Source: Micromonosporaceae bacterium
Lineage (GTDB): Bacteria > Actinomycetota > Actinomycetes > Mycobacteriales > Micromonosporaceae
Length of the DNA: 50,718 nucleotides
NCBI GenBank assembly: GCA_020027875.1
Contig: JAHRHA010000031.1
Location: 1-50,718 of the forward strand
Direction: 5' to 3'
The translations under genes and the position numbers were made by a program. The notes under the pieces were generated by a model. It had not been told where the DNA came from and did no database searches. It saw only the letters and a program-made list of their open reading frames with translations. Positions 1 to 7,910 of this stretch are shown here, in pieces (the stretch's first letter is position 1; every line of letters starts with the position of its first letter).

Positions 1-52
1 TCCGCAAGCGCATCCCCGACGGCCCGTCGGCATAACGAGCAGGTCCCCATAA

Positions 53-84
53 AGCGGCCTATGCCGAACTCGGCATAGGCCGCT
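53..84. repeat. 32-bp perfect palindrome beside the broken IS110 gene
   Basis: Two 15-nt arms (53-67 and 70-84) are exact reverse complements around a 2-nt centre. The palindrome lies exactly where homology to the IS110 transposase on the minus strand stops. The left flank reads CATAA before AGCGGC; the right flank does not mirror it. It may mark a recombination junction or be a dispersed palindromic element. There is no T-tract, so it is not a typical terminator. Confidence 0.75.
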
Positions 85-881
85 GGAGGCATCCAGGGGG
101 TGCGGTGCCGTTCCACGACGCAAATCGCGCGCGGGTGGCGAAACGGGCCACGTCGCCGACGTCGCCGAGGATGCGGGCCGCGCCGGCGGGGCCGATGCCG
201 AACAGGCCGAGCAGGCCGGTGCCGGTCGCGGTGACCGCCTTGCGCAGCCTCTTGTCGCTGTCGTTCATCTTCCTGTCCAGCACCACGACCTCGCCGAGCA
301 GCTCAGTGGCGAGCTGGTGGCGAACCCGGCCGGCCACGTCGGCGGGGGACACGCAATCAAGCAATGCCTGGGCCTGCGCCGCGGTGAGGAACCGCTTTCG
401 CCGCCGGGCACGAGTTCGAGCAGTAGCCGGTGCGGCCGGTCGACCGTCTGTGTGCGGCTGCGGCCGAGCTCGTCACGCCGATCAGCCAGCAGCCGCAACG
501 CGACCAGCTCGTCGTCAACGCGCACCTGCGTGAGACTCCTGGTGCGCAGTGCGACCCCGGCCACCGAGTGCGCGTCGGCCGGGTCGGTCTTACGGCCGTT
601 GCCGATGTCGAACAGCCGCGCCCGGGCGGCCAACTTCGCCGGCACGTCCACCACGCACTCACCGTCGGCGACCAGGCGCTGGGCCACGTGCCGGCCGATG
701 CCGTTGCAGCCCTCCACCGCCCAGCTGCGTCGCTCGAACCGCCTGGCTGCGGCGAGCATGGACCGTGGCCGTCGCGGTCAGTACCGTACCGTCCTTGATG
801 GAGCACCCGCTCGCGCTCATCGAGGATCTCGATGGTCACCGACAGCTTGTGCGGGTCTGCGCCGGTCACAACACTGTTCAA
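85..881 (-). pseudogene. IS110-family transposase, frameshifted and 3'-truncated
   Basis: Translated pieces in three successive minus-strand frames join into one IS110-type DEDD transposase. The first frame begins at a TTG near 881 and carries VVTGADPHK. The second (below about 759) has AVEGCNGIG and KTDPADA, the acidic-residue motifs of the DEDD catalytic domain. The third (below about 364) carries the helix-hairpin-helix-like GIGPAGAARIL of the transposase_20 domain and stops after SWNGTAP. IS110 transposases are usually about 400 residues; here two frameshifts and loss of the C-terminal part, including the serine-containing end, make activity impossible. IS110 elements lack long terminal repeats, so the element ends cannot be placed. 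Confidence 0.88.
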
Positions 882-1301
882 CGTGGTCTCCCTCTCACTG
901 ACGACTGCCGATCATGGCCACGTGAGTCAGCGAGGAGGGCAACGCTACTTCGAGCTGGGCAAACCCCTCTTGAGCCACAGCCTCGCCAGCGGTGCCCGGC
1001 AGGAGCGCACGCCAGACGAGAGCCACGCTCGCAGGCGGGCAGCCGCGACAGAGCGTCCCGCCGAGCACCTCCACCAAGGCCCCGTCGGACCTTGACGTAG
1101 CTCCATTAAACAAGTAGCCGCGATCCGCGCGCTTGGCAAACCAGTCGGATGCTTCCGACTCTTCCGATGACAGATCTTTCGGGCGACCCAAATGTGTTAG
1201 TGCACCTGCACTATCAGGCTGCCTCGAACGAGCTGAGCAAGTCCGCAAGTCGCTGGCACCGGCCGATGCTCTCTCCAACGCCGCTCAGAGACGACGGCCG
1301 G
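882..1301. other. intergenic stretch, no gene recognised
   Basis: Open frames exist on both strands, as expected for high-GC DNA, but none has a recognisable domain or a convincing start. It may contain the outer flank of the IS110 element. Confidence 0.5.
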
Positions 1302-1730
1302 TCACACGTTCGTGACCCTCTTGCGCACGTAGGACCTGGCGGGCTTGCCCGGCTCACCGCAGGACCAACAGAGTCTATGCGGCGCGCGCTCCTCGCTCAC
1401 CCATCGGATGTCGCAGTCCACGCACTGCAGCGTCTGCTGATTCATGAGGCCGGTGCCGGTCGTCGCCCGTCGCTGCTTCTGTCGCGACACGGGAGGCGTG
1501 GCGGGGAGGATGTATCGGTCAGTGCCGAACATGACCCGCTCGACCACGCGCTCCTCTCGGAGCAGTCGGCCCACGGCACGGCGTACCGCCGCGATTTGCG
1601 CCTCGCTGGGCCCGGCCTTGCGGTCGATGCCGTAGGTCACGTACGCCAACTGGGAGACCGTACAGCCGTAACGTGTGCCGTTGACGGATTGAAGAATGAT
1701 CCGTTGCACCCGTCCGTGCCCTCTGCTCAT
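1302..1730 (-). CDS. small winged-helix-like protein with C-terminal zinc ribbon
   Basis: A 142-residue protein. The N-terminal two thirds look like a winged-helix fold: a helix with VQRIILQSVN, a recognition-like helix with SEAQIAAVRRAVGRLL, and a wing followed by DRYILP. The C-terminal part has two Cys pairs, CVDCDIRW and CWSCGEPG, spaced like a zinc ribbon, followed by a basic tail. This suggests a DNA- or RNA-binding role, but no named family was recognised. The ATG at 1730 is preferred over an upstream TTG at 1757, because TACGCT followed by six bases sits directly before it, as in a leaderless actinobacterial promoter. The gene stands alone. Confidence 0.7.
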   Translation of the reverse strand: MSRGHGRVQRIILQSVNGTRYGCTVSQLAYVTYGIDRKAGPSEAQIAAVRRAVGRLLREERVVERVMFGTDRYILPATPPVSRQKQRRATTGTGLMNQQTLQCVDCDIRWVSEERAPHRLCWSCGEPGKPARSYVRKRVTNV

Positions 1731-2062
1731 GGCTACAGCGTAGCCCTCAGCCGGCAAGGTCTCCGGTAATCATCGTGCCACGCGCTGGGGCGCGGACGAC
1801 GCTGCGATCAGGGGTCGCGTTCAAAGGCATCGCACATGGCGTCGCAAGCCTCGCTCCGCCTATTCCAGCCTCAACGAAAAAGCGCCCTGGACACGCCTCT
1901 CCGGGCATCCGACTTTGCCGATGAGCGCACCAGCGGAGGCCCATCCGTGTTCCTGGATACGACCGGGCCGGACGTGCTTGGCGCGCAAGCGTTGCCGTGG
2001 TCCTGGGGTCACACCGACCGTCGGGGCCGTCGACATTGGTGTCATTGGTCGGGACCTGCCGG
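1731..2062. other. intergenic stretch, no gene recognised
   Basis: The only clear signal is the putative leaderless -10 element (1737-1742, minus strand) of the gene ending at 1302. The remaining frames look like noise. Confidence 0.5.
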
Positions 2063-3439
2063 TCAGAGGTAGCTGAACAACGGAGGAAAGACCAGGACCA
2101 CGATCCAGGCCCACGCGGCGTACACCGGGAGGTAGCCGGTCTGCCAGCGCTCGAGCGCCCCGAACGGCGTGCGCCGGCGGACGAAACCCAGCACCAGCCA
2201 TGCCGACCAGGCGAGGTTGGCCAGCAGGATGACGTTCTCCCCGAGCGCCGCCGCCTTGTTGGGTGTGGTGCCGTACTCGGTGATGCGCCCGGTGATTTCC
2301 AGCAGCACCAGCACATCAATGACCAGCGCGCTGACCACGAGGGCGAACTGCAGCTTGTCGAACAGGCCGGGCGGGGCCAGCGGATCGCGGGCTGAGATCG
2401 AGTAGAGCAGCAGCCCCAGCACCACGACCAGCAGGAGGTTAAACAGGATCAGTGCTTCCCGCTCGACGTCGATGCCGGCGCTGGTCCAGCCGAAGGCGAC
2501 GAGGAAGGCCAGCAGCACCGCCGTGAAGAGCGGAGTGAACAGCCGCGTGAGCACTGGGGCGATGTTCTCGACAACACCCTGCTTGGCCTCGACGAGCCAC
2601 CCTGCCACCACGACCGCGGCCAAGAAGCCGCAGGGAAGAAGCCACTGCGAGATGAATACATCCGGGGAGATCCCGATGGCCTCGAAGGTCCCGAACATGA
2701 ACGCGATCAGCACACCGCCACCGAGGGCGATGAGCACGAAGTAGACAAACCATTCGCCGGTGAAGCGAATGAAGTCCATACGTCGGCGGGAGGAACGTAG
2801 ATCATCGGCCACGTAGGCCAGACCGACCACGAACCACAGGGCGATGGGGAGGTGGATGGCGGTCAGGACCACCGACTGGGAATCGGCCGCGAGCGGGTAG
2901 ACGTTGGCCGCCACGACGCCGAGCGCGAACAACGCGAGCAGAACGCCGATCAGCGCCGGTCTGGCCCGACGGCGCCAGGCCAGAAAGGCCGCCAGCCAGG
3001 GCAGCGCGAACAGGCTGAAGTTGGTCGCATAGAACCTGTCGGCATCCTCCTCGAACCCCATCCCGAACAGTTCCGGCAGCTTGATGGACGCTGCCGCGCC
3101 CGCGCCGCAGAGGACCATCGCGACCAGGTCACGCCGCGACCGGGTGGCCGCCACCGGGCTGTCGGTCTCGCCGGTCAGCACCAGCTGTTTCCACAGCCGT
3201 TCCGAATGCTCCCGGGCGAACTCGCGGGACAGGTCGTCCAGGCTACCCATGCGTTTGACTGCGACCAGGAACGCCTCGTCGGCGCGCAGGCCAACGGCGA
3301 TGAGCTCATCGACGGAGCCCCGGAGATGGTCTTCGAGCTCTTCGGCGTCGGACTGCTGCAGCTCTCGGCGGCACTGCACGTACTGGCGCCACTGCGCGAA
3401 CTGGGCCTCCATCTCGTCCTGACCGTGTGGCGCTGTCAT
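2063..3439 (-). CDS. permease-prefix-domain membrane protein
   Basis: A 458-residue integral membrane protein. Residues 1-110 are soluble and match the 'permease prefix domain 1' type: a Gln/Glu-rich helix, then ELEDHLRGSVDEL and a segment ending KRMGSLDDLSREFA. About eleven hydrophobic segments follow, resembling DUF4153-like polytopic proteins, with a TPNKAAALGENV segment before the last two helices. The substrate is unknown. The start overlaps the stop of the PadR gene upstream (ATGA at 3436-3439), so the two are translationally coupled. PadR regulators commonly control such a partner membrane gene in response to envelope stress or drugs; that role is inference here. Confidence 0.85.
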   Translation of the reverse strand: MTAPHGQDEMEAQFAQWRQYVQCRRELQQSDAEELEDHLRGSVDELIAVGLRADEAFLVAVKRMGSLDDLSREFAREHSERLWKQLVLTGETDSPVAATRSRRDLVAMVLCGAGAAASIKLPELFGMGFEEDADRFYATNFSLFALPWLAAFLAWRRRARPALIGVLLALFALGVVAANVYPLAADSQSVVLTAIHLPIALWFVVGLAYVADDLRSSRRRMDFIRFTGEWFVYFVLIALGGGVLIAFMFGTFEAIGISPDVFISQWLLPCGFLAAVVVAGWLVEAKQGVVENIAPVLTRLFTPLFTAVLLAFLVAFGWTSAGIDVEREALILFNLLLVVVLGLLLYSISARDPLAPPGLFDKLQFALVVSALVIDVLVLLEITGRITEYGTTPNKAAALGENVILLANLAWSAWLVLGFVRRRTPFGALERWQTGYLPVYAAWAWIVVLVFPPLFSYL

Positions 3440-3810
3440 GCCTGGCCCCCCAGCGGGATCGCCGTCAATGGCCTGAAATCACCGGGGCCGAGCCAGATCT
3501 CCTTGAGCGCGTCCACGACCGTGTCCCACTGGCGGCGTTGCTCGGCAAGCTCAGCCAGGCCCTTGTTGGTGATGCGGTAGTACTTGCGCCGCCGCTCCCC
3601 GCTGACCGACTGCCAGCTCGACTCCGCATAGCCGAGGCGCTCAAGGCGGTGCAGCAAGGGGTAAAGCAGTCCCTCGGTCCAGTCCAGCTCTCCGCCGGAC
3701 AGCTCGTTGATCCGTCTGAGGATGGCGTAGCCGTAGCTCTCCCCCTCGCCCAGGATGCCCAGCACCATCGGTGTCGCCGCAGCGGCCACGAGATCCTTGG
3801 CGACCCTCAC
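3436..3810 (-). CDS. PadR-family transcriptional regulator
   Basis: A 124-residue PadR-type winged-helix repressor. The core runs VLGILGEGESYGYAILRRI, then the recognition region EGLLYPLLHRLERLGY, then the wing RRRKYYRIT, then a short dimerisation helix with LAELAEQRRQW. This is the usual length for PadR subfamily s1 proteins paired with a permease-prefix membrane protein. The GTG at 3810 is chosen because GGGGAGG ends five bases before it; an ATG at 3825 would put that ribosome-binding site inside the gene. It is first in a two-gene operon with the membrane gene ending at 2063. The AT-richer stretch around 3845-3870 is a plausible autoregulated promoter, but no palindrome is clear. Confidence 0.9.
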   Translation of the reverse strand: MRVAKDLVAAAATPMVLGILGEGESYGYAILRRINELSGGELDWTEGLLYPLLHRLERLGYAESSWQSVSGERRRKYYRITNKGLAELAEQRRQWDTVVDALKEIWLGPGDFRPLTAIPLGGQA

Positions 3811-3987
3811 GAGACCTCCCCACATCTCGTACCCTTGAACTGCGATGCATAGTAGTTCTAGGTATCGTCGCGTGCAAGGGCGGATCGTCTACAAGTCACA
3901 CTCGCGACATCGGCTGGACGGAGTGGGGGCGTGACGCTGGGGCGGACGGCCTGCAGGCGTACGAATGCCGAGAATGCACCCGCACTG

Positions 3988-4141
3988 CTGCGCCACACCT
4001 TCGTGCGTCAGCCTCCGGGATGTGCAGATCGCCGCCCGCCACGCCGACCCGAGAACGACCATGCGCTACGACCGCGCCCGCAAGAACCTCGACCGCCATC
4101 CCAACTACATCCTCGCCGCGTTCATGGCATCCGGAACCTGA
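3988..4141 (+). pseudogene. tyrosine recombinase (phage integrase) C-terminal remnant
   Basis: Two frames together give the end of a tyrosine recombinase catalytic domain: LRHTFV (the H-x-L-R-H region) at 3988-4005, then, shifted, SLRDVQIAARHADPRTT, MRYDRARKNLDRH and a terminal LAAFMASGT ending in TGA at 4139-4141. The second His and the catalytic Tyr (MRYDRA) are present. About seven residues between RHTFV and SLRDV are missing and the frame changes. Nothing upstream extends the gene. It is a fossil of an integrated element, which fits the neighbouring IS110 debris. No attachment site or tRNA gene was found nearby. Confidence 0.8.
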
Positions 4142-4250
4142 TCAAGCCGCCCCCCGCTCTGCCGACGTCGCTGTCATGCCGATGAGCGTGCGCCTCCTTT
4201 GTGCTGGACCGTTCATCGGTACGGAGACGACGCCGCGAACGGCGGTGCAC

Positions 4251-5168
4251 CTACCCGCCGAGCGTCAAGGCGACCTTCCCGGCCACGTCGCGGTTCCGTA
4301 GCCGTTCCACCGCCTCGGGCATCTCCTCCCAAGACAGCTCGGCTTCGAGCTGAGGATCGAGCTTTCGCTCGGCCACCAACGTTACGAGGTACGCAAGGTC
4401 GCGGCCGAACGGATCGCCGCCGAAGAACAGCTCGAACCCTTGGAGGCGGATGTGGGCATCGAGGTAGATGTCACGTACGTTGAAGGTGGTGAGCTCATTG
4501 GAGCTGTTGCCGAACATGACCAGCGTGCCCTGCGGGTCGACCATTCTGACGAGTCGGCCGAGCGTATCGCCTCCCACCGACTCCAGGATGAGGTCGAACC
4601 GGCCGCGGAGCTGCGCAATGTCGGACACGACTTCGTCGGCTCCCAGCTGACTTAGTCCCGCCGCCCGCGCCGAGCTGCTGCTGACCAACGCGGTCACTTC
4701 CGCCCCGCCCAAGTGCGCGAGCTGGATCGCAAAGCGGCCGACCCCACCCGAGGCGCCTGTTACGAGAACTCGGCGACCAAGGATGGCGGGCCCCAGTCGG
4801 AGAATGCGCAGTGCGGTCAGGCCGGCCGTTGGAAGCGCCGCCGCCTGGGCGAAGGAGACTCCTTCGGCCAGCTCGGCCATCCACGCTTGCGAGACCGCCA
4901 CCCGCTCGGCCCAGGCCCCGCTTTGTCGGATGCCAACCACTCGGGCGCCGGCCCGCGGGCCGTGCTCGACGTCGGACTTCAGGATGCCGGCGAAGTCCCA
5001 GCCAGGGCGCCAGCCGTCGGCAGCGGTCCCGAGCATCCTCAGCTCGCCCCGATTGATCGAGAACGCACGCACCTCCACTAGCACCTCGCCGGGCGCTGGC
5101 ACTGGCTCGGGAACGTCGCGCACGGCGATACTGCCGGGAGCCGAGCGGTCTGCAACCAGTGCGCGCAT
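4251..5168 (-). CDS. quinone-oxidoreductase-like MDR-family alcohol dehydrogenase
   Basis: A 305-residue medium-chain dehydrogenase/reductase. The N-terminal GroES-like domain has PAPGEVLVEVRAFSINRGEL. The Rossmann domain has the NADPH loop VTGASGGVGRFAIQLAHLGG near residues 135-155, then SVGGDTLGRLV. The zinc-ligand cysteines of true alcohol dehydrogenases are absent, which fits the zeta-crystallin/quinone oxidoreductase group using NADPH and a quinone or enal. The ATG at 5168 has GGAGGG eight bases upstream. It is a single gene with no obvious pathway partner, so the substrate is unknown. Confidence 0.9.
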   Translation of the reverse strand: MRALVADRSAPGSIAVRDVPEPVPAPGEVLVEVRAFSINRGELRMLGTAADGWRPGWDFAGILKSDVEHGPRAGARVVGIRQSGAWAERVAVSQAWMAELAEGVSFAQAAALPTAGLTALRILRLGPAILGRRVLVTGASGGVGRFAIQLAHLGGAEVTALVSSSSARAAGLSQLGADEVVSDIAQLRGRFDLILESVGGDTLGRLVRMVDPQGTLVMFGNSSNELTTFNVRDIYLDAHIRLQGFELFFGGDPFGRDLAYLVTLVAERKLDPQLEAELSWEEMPEAVERLRNRDVAGKVALTLGG

Positions 5169-5293
5169 TGGTCAGGCCCTCCGGGATTGTTCGTCACTGA
5201 CCACCACGGTCACGGGCCAGTCTCCCACCATCCAAGAACCTTGACCAGCATTGCCGATCCATCGTGGTCGCCGGCCTGGTCGAGGGTGACAAC

Positions 5294-5329
5294 TACCACC
5301 ACGGCATCGTTTACCACCACTGCATCGTT
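5294..5329. repeat. 18-bp tandem duplication
   Basis: Two adjacent 18-bp units (5294-5311 and 5312-5329), each TACCACCAC followed by G or T and then GCATCGTT, differ at one position. In the possible minus-strand gene fragment the duplication doubles the peptide NDAVVV. Confidence 0.7.
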
Positions 5330-5689
5330 CCAGATCAGATTCGCCCGCCCTGGTCTGCCGCGAGTCGCGCGTTGACGACGCGTCGCCGACTCCGTCCGAC
5401 TCTGCCGATGACAGGGCGTCACCCCATCCCGTGGTTCAGGCTCCGTCGACAAGGGACTACGGAGTCAGCGAATCGAGGCTCTCCGCACGACTGATCACGG
5501 CGAGGAACCGCTCAAGGACGTGGAAGGCGACGCGAACGGCGTTTGGCGTCCGGCGGTGAGGGTCATGGACGGCATGAGTCTCCGGATCCCACAGCGACTG
5601 TTGTGTCGAAGAACCGCCCGAGCCTGCCGACGCGGTAGCAGTGTTGCGCTGATCCCGGGCGTGTCGCACCCCGCGGGGGTTATAGAGTC

Positions 5690-5719
5690 TGTGGCCACAA
5701 CGATCAGGTTGTGGCCACA
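5690..5719. promoter_or_regulatory. twin TGTGGCCACA palindromes, candidate operator
   Basis: TGTGGCCACA occurs at 5690-5699 and again at 5710-5719. Each copy is itself a perfect palindrome, and together with flanking bases they form a 12-nt-arm inverted repeat around GATCAG. Centre-to-centre spacing is 20 bp, about two helical turns, as expected for two dimeric repressor sites. TTATAG lies just upstream. The nearest gene starts are the AHSA1-type gene (5913, plus) and the oxidoreductase (5168, minus), so the target is unclear. Confidence 0.5.
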
Positions 5720-5912
5720 CCGCTGCGATTGTCGGAGTCGACAAGTGGGTATTACCCCTGTCCGACACGCCGGGCGCGCACAACCACAGGTCGCGCCGGC
5801 CAGACATGATGGGAAGCGACCTGCGGCTACTTGAACACTCAGCCGACGATCTGCAGTCCAGCGCGAGGCCACTCGTGACCGACGGCGAAGACGTGGGTGG
5901 GAGAGTCGGGTC

Positions 5913-6365
5913 ATGAACGCACGAGCGGGCGGCTTGGTCCTGGAACTGACGTGCATCATGAGTGCGCCGCAGGAGCGGATCTTCAGAACGCTTACCGAGC
6001 CAGCCGAGTTAGCGAAATGGTGGGGGCCGCGTGGCTTCACGACGCCCGAAATAGGCCTCGACCTGCGCGTGGGCGGCGGCTATCGCTTCGCCATGCAACC
6101 AACCGACGGCGACCTGTTCCACCTCTCAGGCGAGTTTCTCGAGATCGACCCGCCGAGCCGCCTCGTCTACACCTTCCGCTGGGACGAACCCGATCCCGAC
6201 GACCGTGAGACAGTCGTCTCGCTGTCTCTCGACGACGTCGAAGGCGCCACGGAGGTGTCGCTCCTGCAGGGCGAGTTCGCGACCGAGGCGCGGCTCGCAT
6301 TGCACCGGAGCGGCTGGACGGACAGCTTGGAGAAGCTACGCGAGCTCATCGAGTCTGGTGCCTAG
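5913..6365 (+). CDS. SRPBCC/AHSA1-domain protein
   Basis: A 150-residue protein of the START-like AHSA1 group. It opens with a strand and the helix APQERIFRTLTEPAELAKWWGP, the typical 'lt.pe.l..WwgP' signature. It continues with DLRVGGGYRF, then GEFLEIDPPSRLVYTFRW, and closes with the long C-terminal helix GWTDSLEKLRELI. Members bind hydrophobic ligands or act as Hsp90 co-chaperone-like or stress proteins; the ligand here is unknown. The ATG has GGGAGAG about nine bases upstream. Such genes often sit beside an ArsR regulator, but none is visible here. Confidence 0.9.
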   Translation: MNARAGGLVLELTCIMSAPQERIFRTLTEPAELAKWWGPRGFTTPEIGLDLRVGGGYRFAMQPTDGDLFHLSGEFLEIDPPSRLVYTFRWDEPDPDDRETVVSLSLDDVEGATEVSLLQGEFATEARLALHRSGWTDSLEKLRELIESGA

Positions 6366-6669
6366 CCACCGGAGCACGCAGGCGAGGACGGTACGTGATA
6401 TCGCGGATTCGTCGATGCTGGCGATGGTCCTCGTCCGTCGCAAATCGGTAGTACACCAAGTCGCCCGACGATACCGTGGACCGTCGTCGCGATCGACCCT
6501 GAACGTCAGCGCGCAGCGGGCTGTAGGCGCTGGAAGAGCGTCGTTGAGATAGGCATTCAGGAGCGGCAACAGATGGCGACCAAGTCAGACCTCCCATGAT
6601 GAGCACGCATAACGTTGCGCGCTCATCATGGAGCAAGAGGACATCGATGGCAGGCCGAGGTAGCGTCGC
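6366..6669. other. intergenic region with a large hairpin; possible small minus-strand ORF
   Basis: A minus-strand frame of 77 codons (6336-6569, TTG start) reads reasonably protein-like, but it overlaps the AHSA1 gene end, has no recognisable domain and lacks a clear ribosome-binding site. I do not call it. The inverted repeat at 6594-6631 lies between it and the acetyltransferase. Confidence 0.4.
6594..6631. promoter_or_regulatory. large inverted repeat upstream of the acetyltransferase
   Basis: The arms CCATGATGAGC (6594-6604) and GCTCATCATGG (6621-6631) are perfect reverse complements. After one A-C mismatch the pairing continues with CGCA/TGCG around a TAACGT loop, giving 15 pairs in all. 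There is no T-tract. It ends 38 bp before the acetyltransferase start, so it could be an operator or a 5' UTR hairpin. Confidence 0.6.
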
Positions 6670-7266
6670 ATGGTGCGCCCGATCATGCCGCTGAGAACTA
6701 ACCGGCTCGTTCTTCGTCGTTGGCAGGACAGTGATCGCGATCCGTTCGCCGCGCTCAACGCGGACCCCGAGGTCATGGAACACTTCCCGGCGCCGCTAAC
6801 CCGCGCCGAGAGTGACGCGATGATCGAGAAAGTAGAGGCTCATTTCGACGAACGTGGCTTCGGGCTGTGGGCGCTAGAGATCGCGGAGACAGGAGAGTTC
6901 ATCGGCTTCACCGGGCTGTCCACTCCGCGGTTTCCAGCTCACTTCATGCCGGCCATTGAGATCGGCTGGCGGCTGGCCCGCTCCGCATGGGGTCGCGGAT
7001 ACGCCAGCGAGGCCGCCCACCTCGCACTCAAGTTCGGTTTCGAGGACGTCAACCTGCCGGAGATCGTCTCGTTCACCGCGATCGGCAATCACCGTTCCCA
7101 GGCAGTCATGGCCCGCATCGGCATGACGCATGATCCGGTCGATGACTTCGAGCATCCGCTCGTGTCCGAAGGCAGCCGGCTGCGTCGACACGTCCTTTAT
7201 CGCCTCCCCGCTGAGCGCTGGGCCGCAAGGCCATCAGGCACTGCGACGCGACCAGTAAGGCGTTGA
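6670..7266 (+). CDS. GNAT-family N-acetyltransferase (RimJ/RimL type)
   Basis: A 198-residue acetyltransferase of the acetyltransf_3 group. It begins LRTNRLVLRRWQDSD and carries DPEVMEHFP, then the acetyl-CoA loop region EIGWRLARSAWGRGYASEAA (the R-x-x-G-x-A-like pyrophosphate loop), and ends with NHRSQAVMARIGM and HVLYRLPAERW. Members transfer acetyl from acetyl-CoA to ribosomal proteins, peptides or small amines; the substrate cannot be told. The ATG at 6670 has GAGG nine bases upstream; an in-frame ATG at 6685 is also possible. The large inverted repeat at 6594-6631 may control it. Confidence 0.9.
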   Translation: MVRPIMPLRTNRLVLRRWQDSDRDPFAALNADPEVMEHFPAPLTRAESDAMIEKVEAHFDERGFGLWALEIAETGEFIGFTGLSTPRFPAHFMPAIEIGWRLARSAWGRGYASEAAHLALKFGFEDVNLPEIVSFTAIGNHRSQAVMARIGMTHDPVDDFEHPLVSEGSRLRRHVLYRLPAERWAARPSGTATRPVRR

Positions 7267-7546
7267 CCCGGTGGAAGACAGAGTGGAGTTGGTGGACGTA
7301 GCCCCCTCGTGCGTTCGACTGGATCGACTCCGTCGCGGTCGACGTGGACGGCGGACGGCTGGGGTGTTCCTCGAGCCGACCGGCAGGTGGCCATGGCCGA
7401 ACCGGCCCGGTCACGGCAAACTCCAGGAACTCTCGAAGGGCGTCCTCTACGGCGTTCATCGTGGCGTGGGCTGCCCCGCGCTGGCGCGCGCGCCGCGCAG
7501 TCCTGTTCCGACCCCCGTGGGTCGGGCGTTGTGGGGATGTTCGGCG

Positions 7547-7795
7547 GAGAATCGGTACGAACACCTCGAAGCCGGAGACATCGCTCCAATGGCCGATCCA
7601 GGCGGTGTGGGCCAGCAGATGACGAAACGTCATCGTCCGCCACGGGGCCGGGCTGTGGGAGAACCAGCGGTCAACTGTCCGATCCAGCGTGAGCGCACCA
7701 CGTTCGGCCAGCAGCAATACGGCCACGGCGGCGAACTGCTTACTAATCGATGCGATCCGAAACGGGTCTTGATGCTGCACGGATATCCGGTCCCT
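7547..7795 (-). pseudogene. serine hydrolase (class C beta-lactamase-like) fragment
   Basis: The minus-strand frame starting near 7795 reads DPFRIASISKQFAAVAVLLL, AERGALTLDRTVDRWF and TFRHLLAHTAWIGHW. This is the S-x-x-K active-site region and following helix of the beta-lactamase/esterase (CubicO-like) family. The part before the SISK motif is missing, and after VFVPI the frame becomes unrelated, so neither the YxN nor the KTG-like motif is present. Intact members have about 350-450 residues; only about 80 remain. The rest of 7267-7900 holds no gene. Confidence 0.8.
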
Positions 7796-7910
7796 CCCGC
7801 CTTGGATGGCCGTTACCGAAGCGTTCGCGTGCTGCGATCTATGCCGTACCCATCGCGCCTACGGTGGCCACTGTGCGGCGGTGGGCAGGCTTGAGCAAAG
7901 GCGGTAGGCG

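Larger units (their letters stand above)
5169..5912. other. long intergenic region with a repeat and a twin palindrome
   Basis: No complete gene is visible in about 740 bp. A minus-strand frame near 5210-5350 reads NLIWNDAVVV and later DGSAMLVKVLG, which looks protein-like and may be a gene fragment. An 18-bp tandem duplication (5294-5329) and a twin palindrome (5690-5719) are listed separately. Confidence 0.45.

Noticed and set aside
2852..3580. Long plus-strand ORF over the PadR/permease operon
   Set aside because: It is a shadow of the minus-strand genes, with no domain and arginine/glutamine-rich noise.
6336..6569. 77-codon minus-strand ORF between the AHSA1 gene and the hairpin
   Set aside because: It overlaps the AHSA1 gene, uses a TTG start without a ribosome-binding site, and has no known domain.
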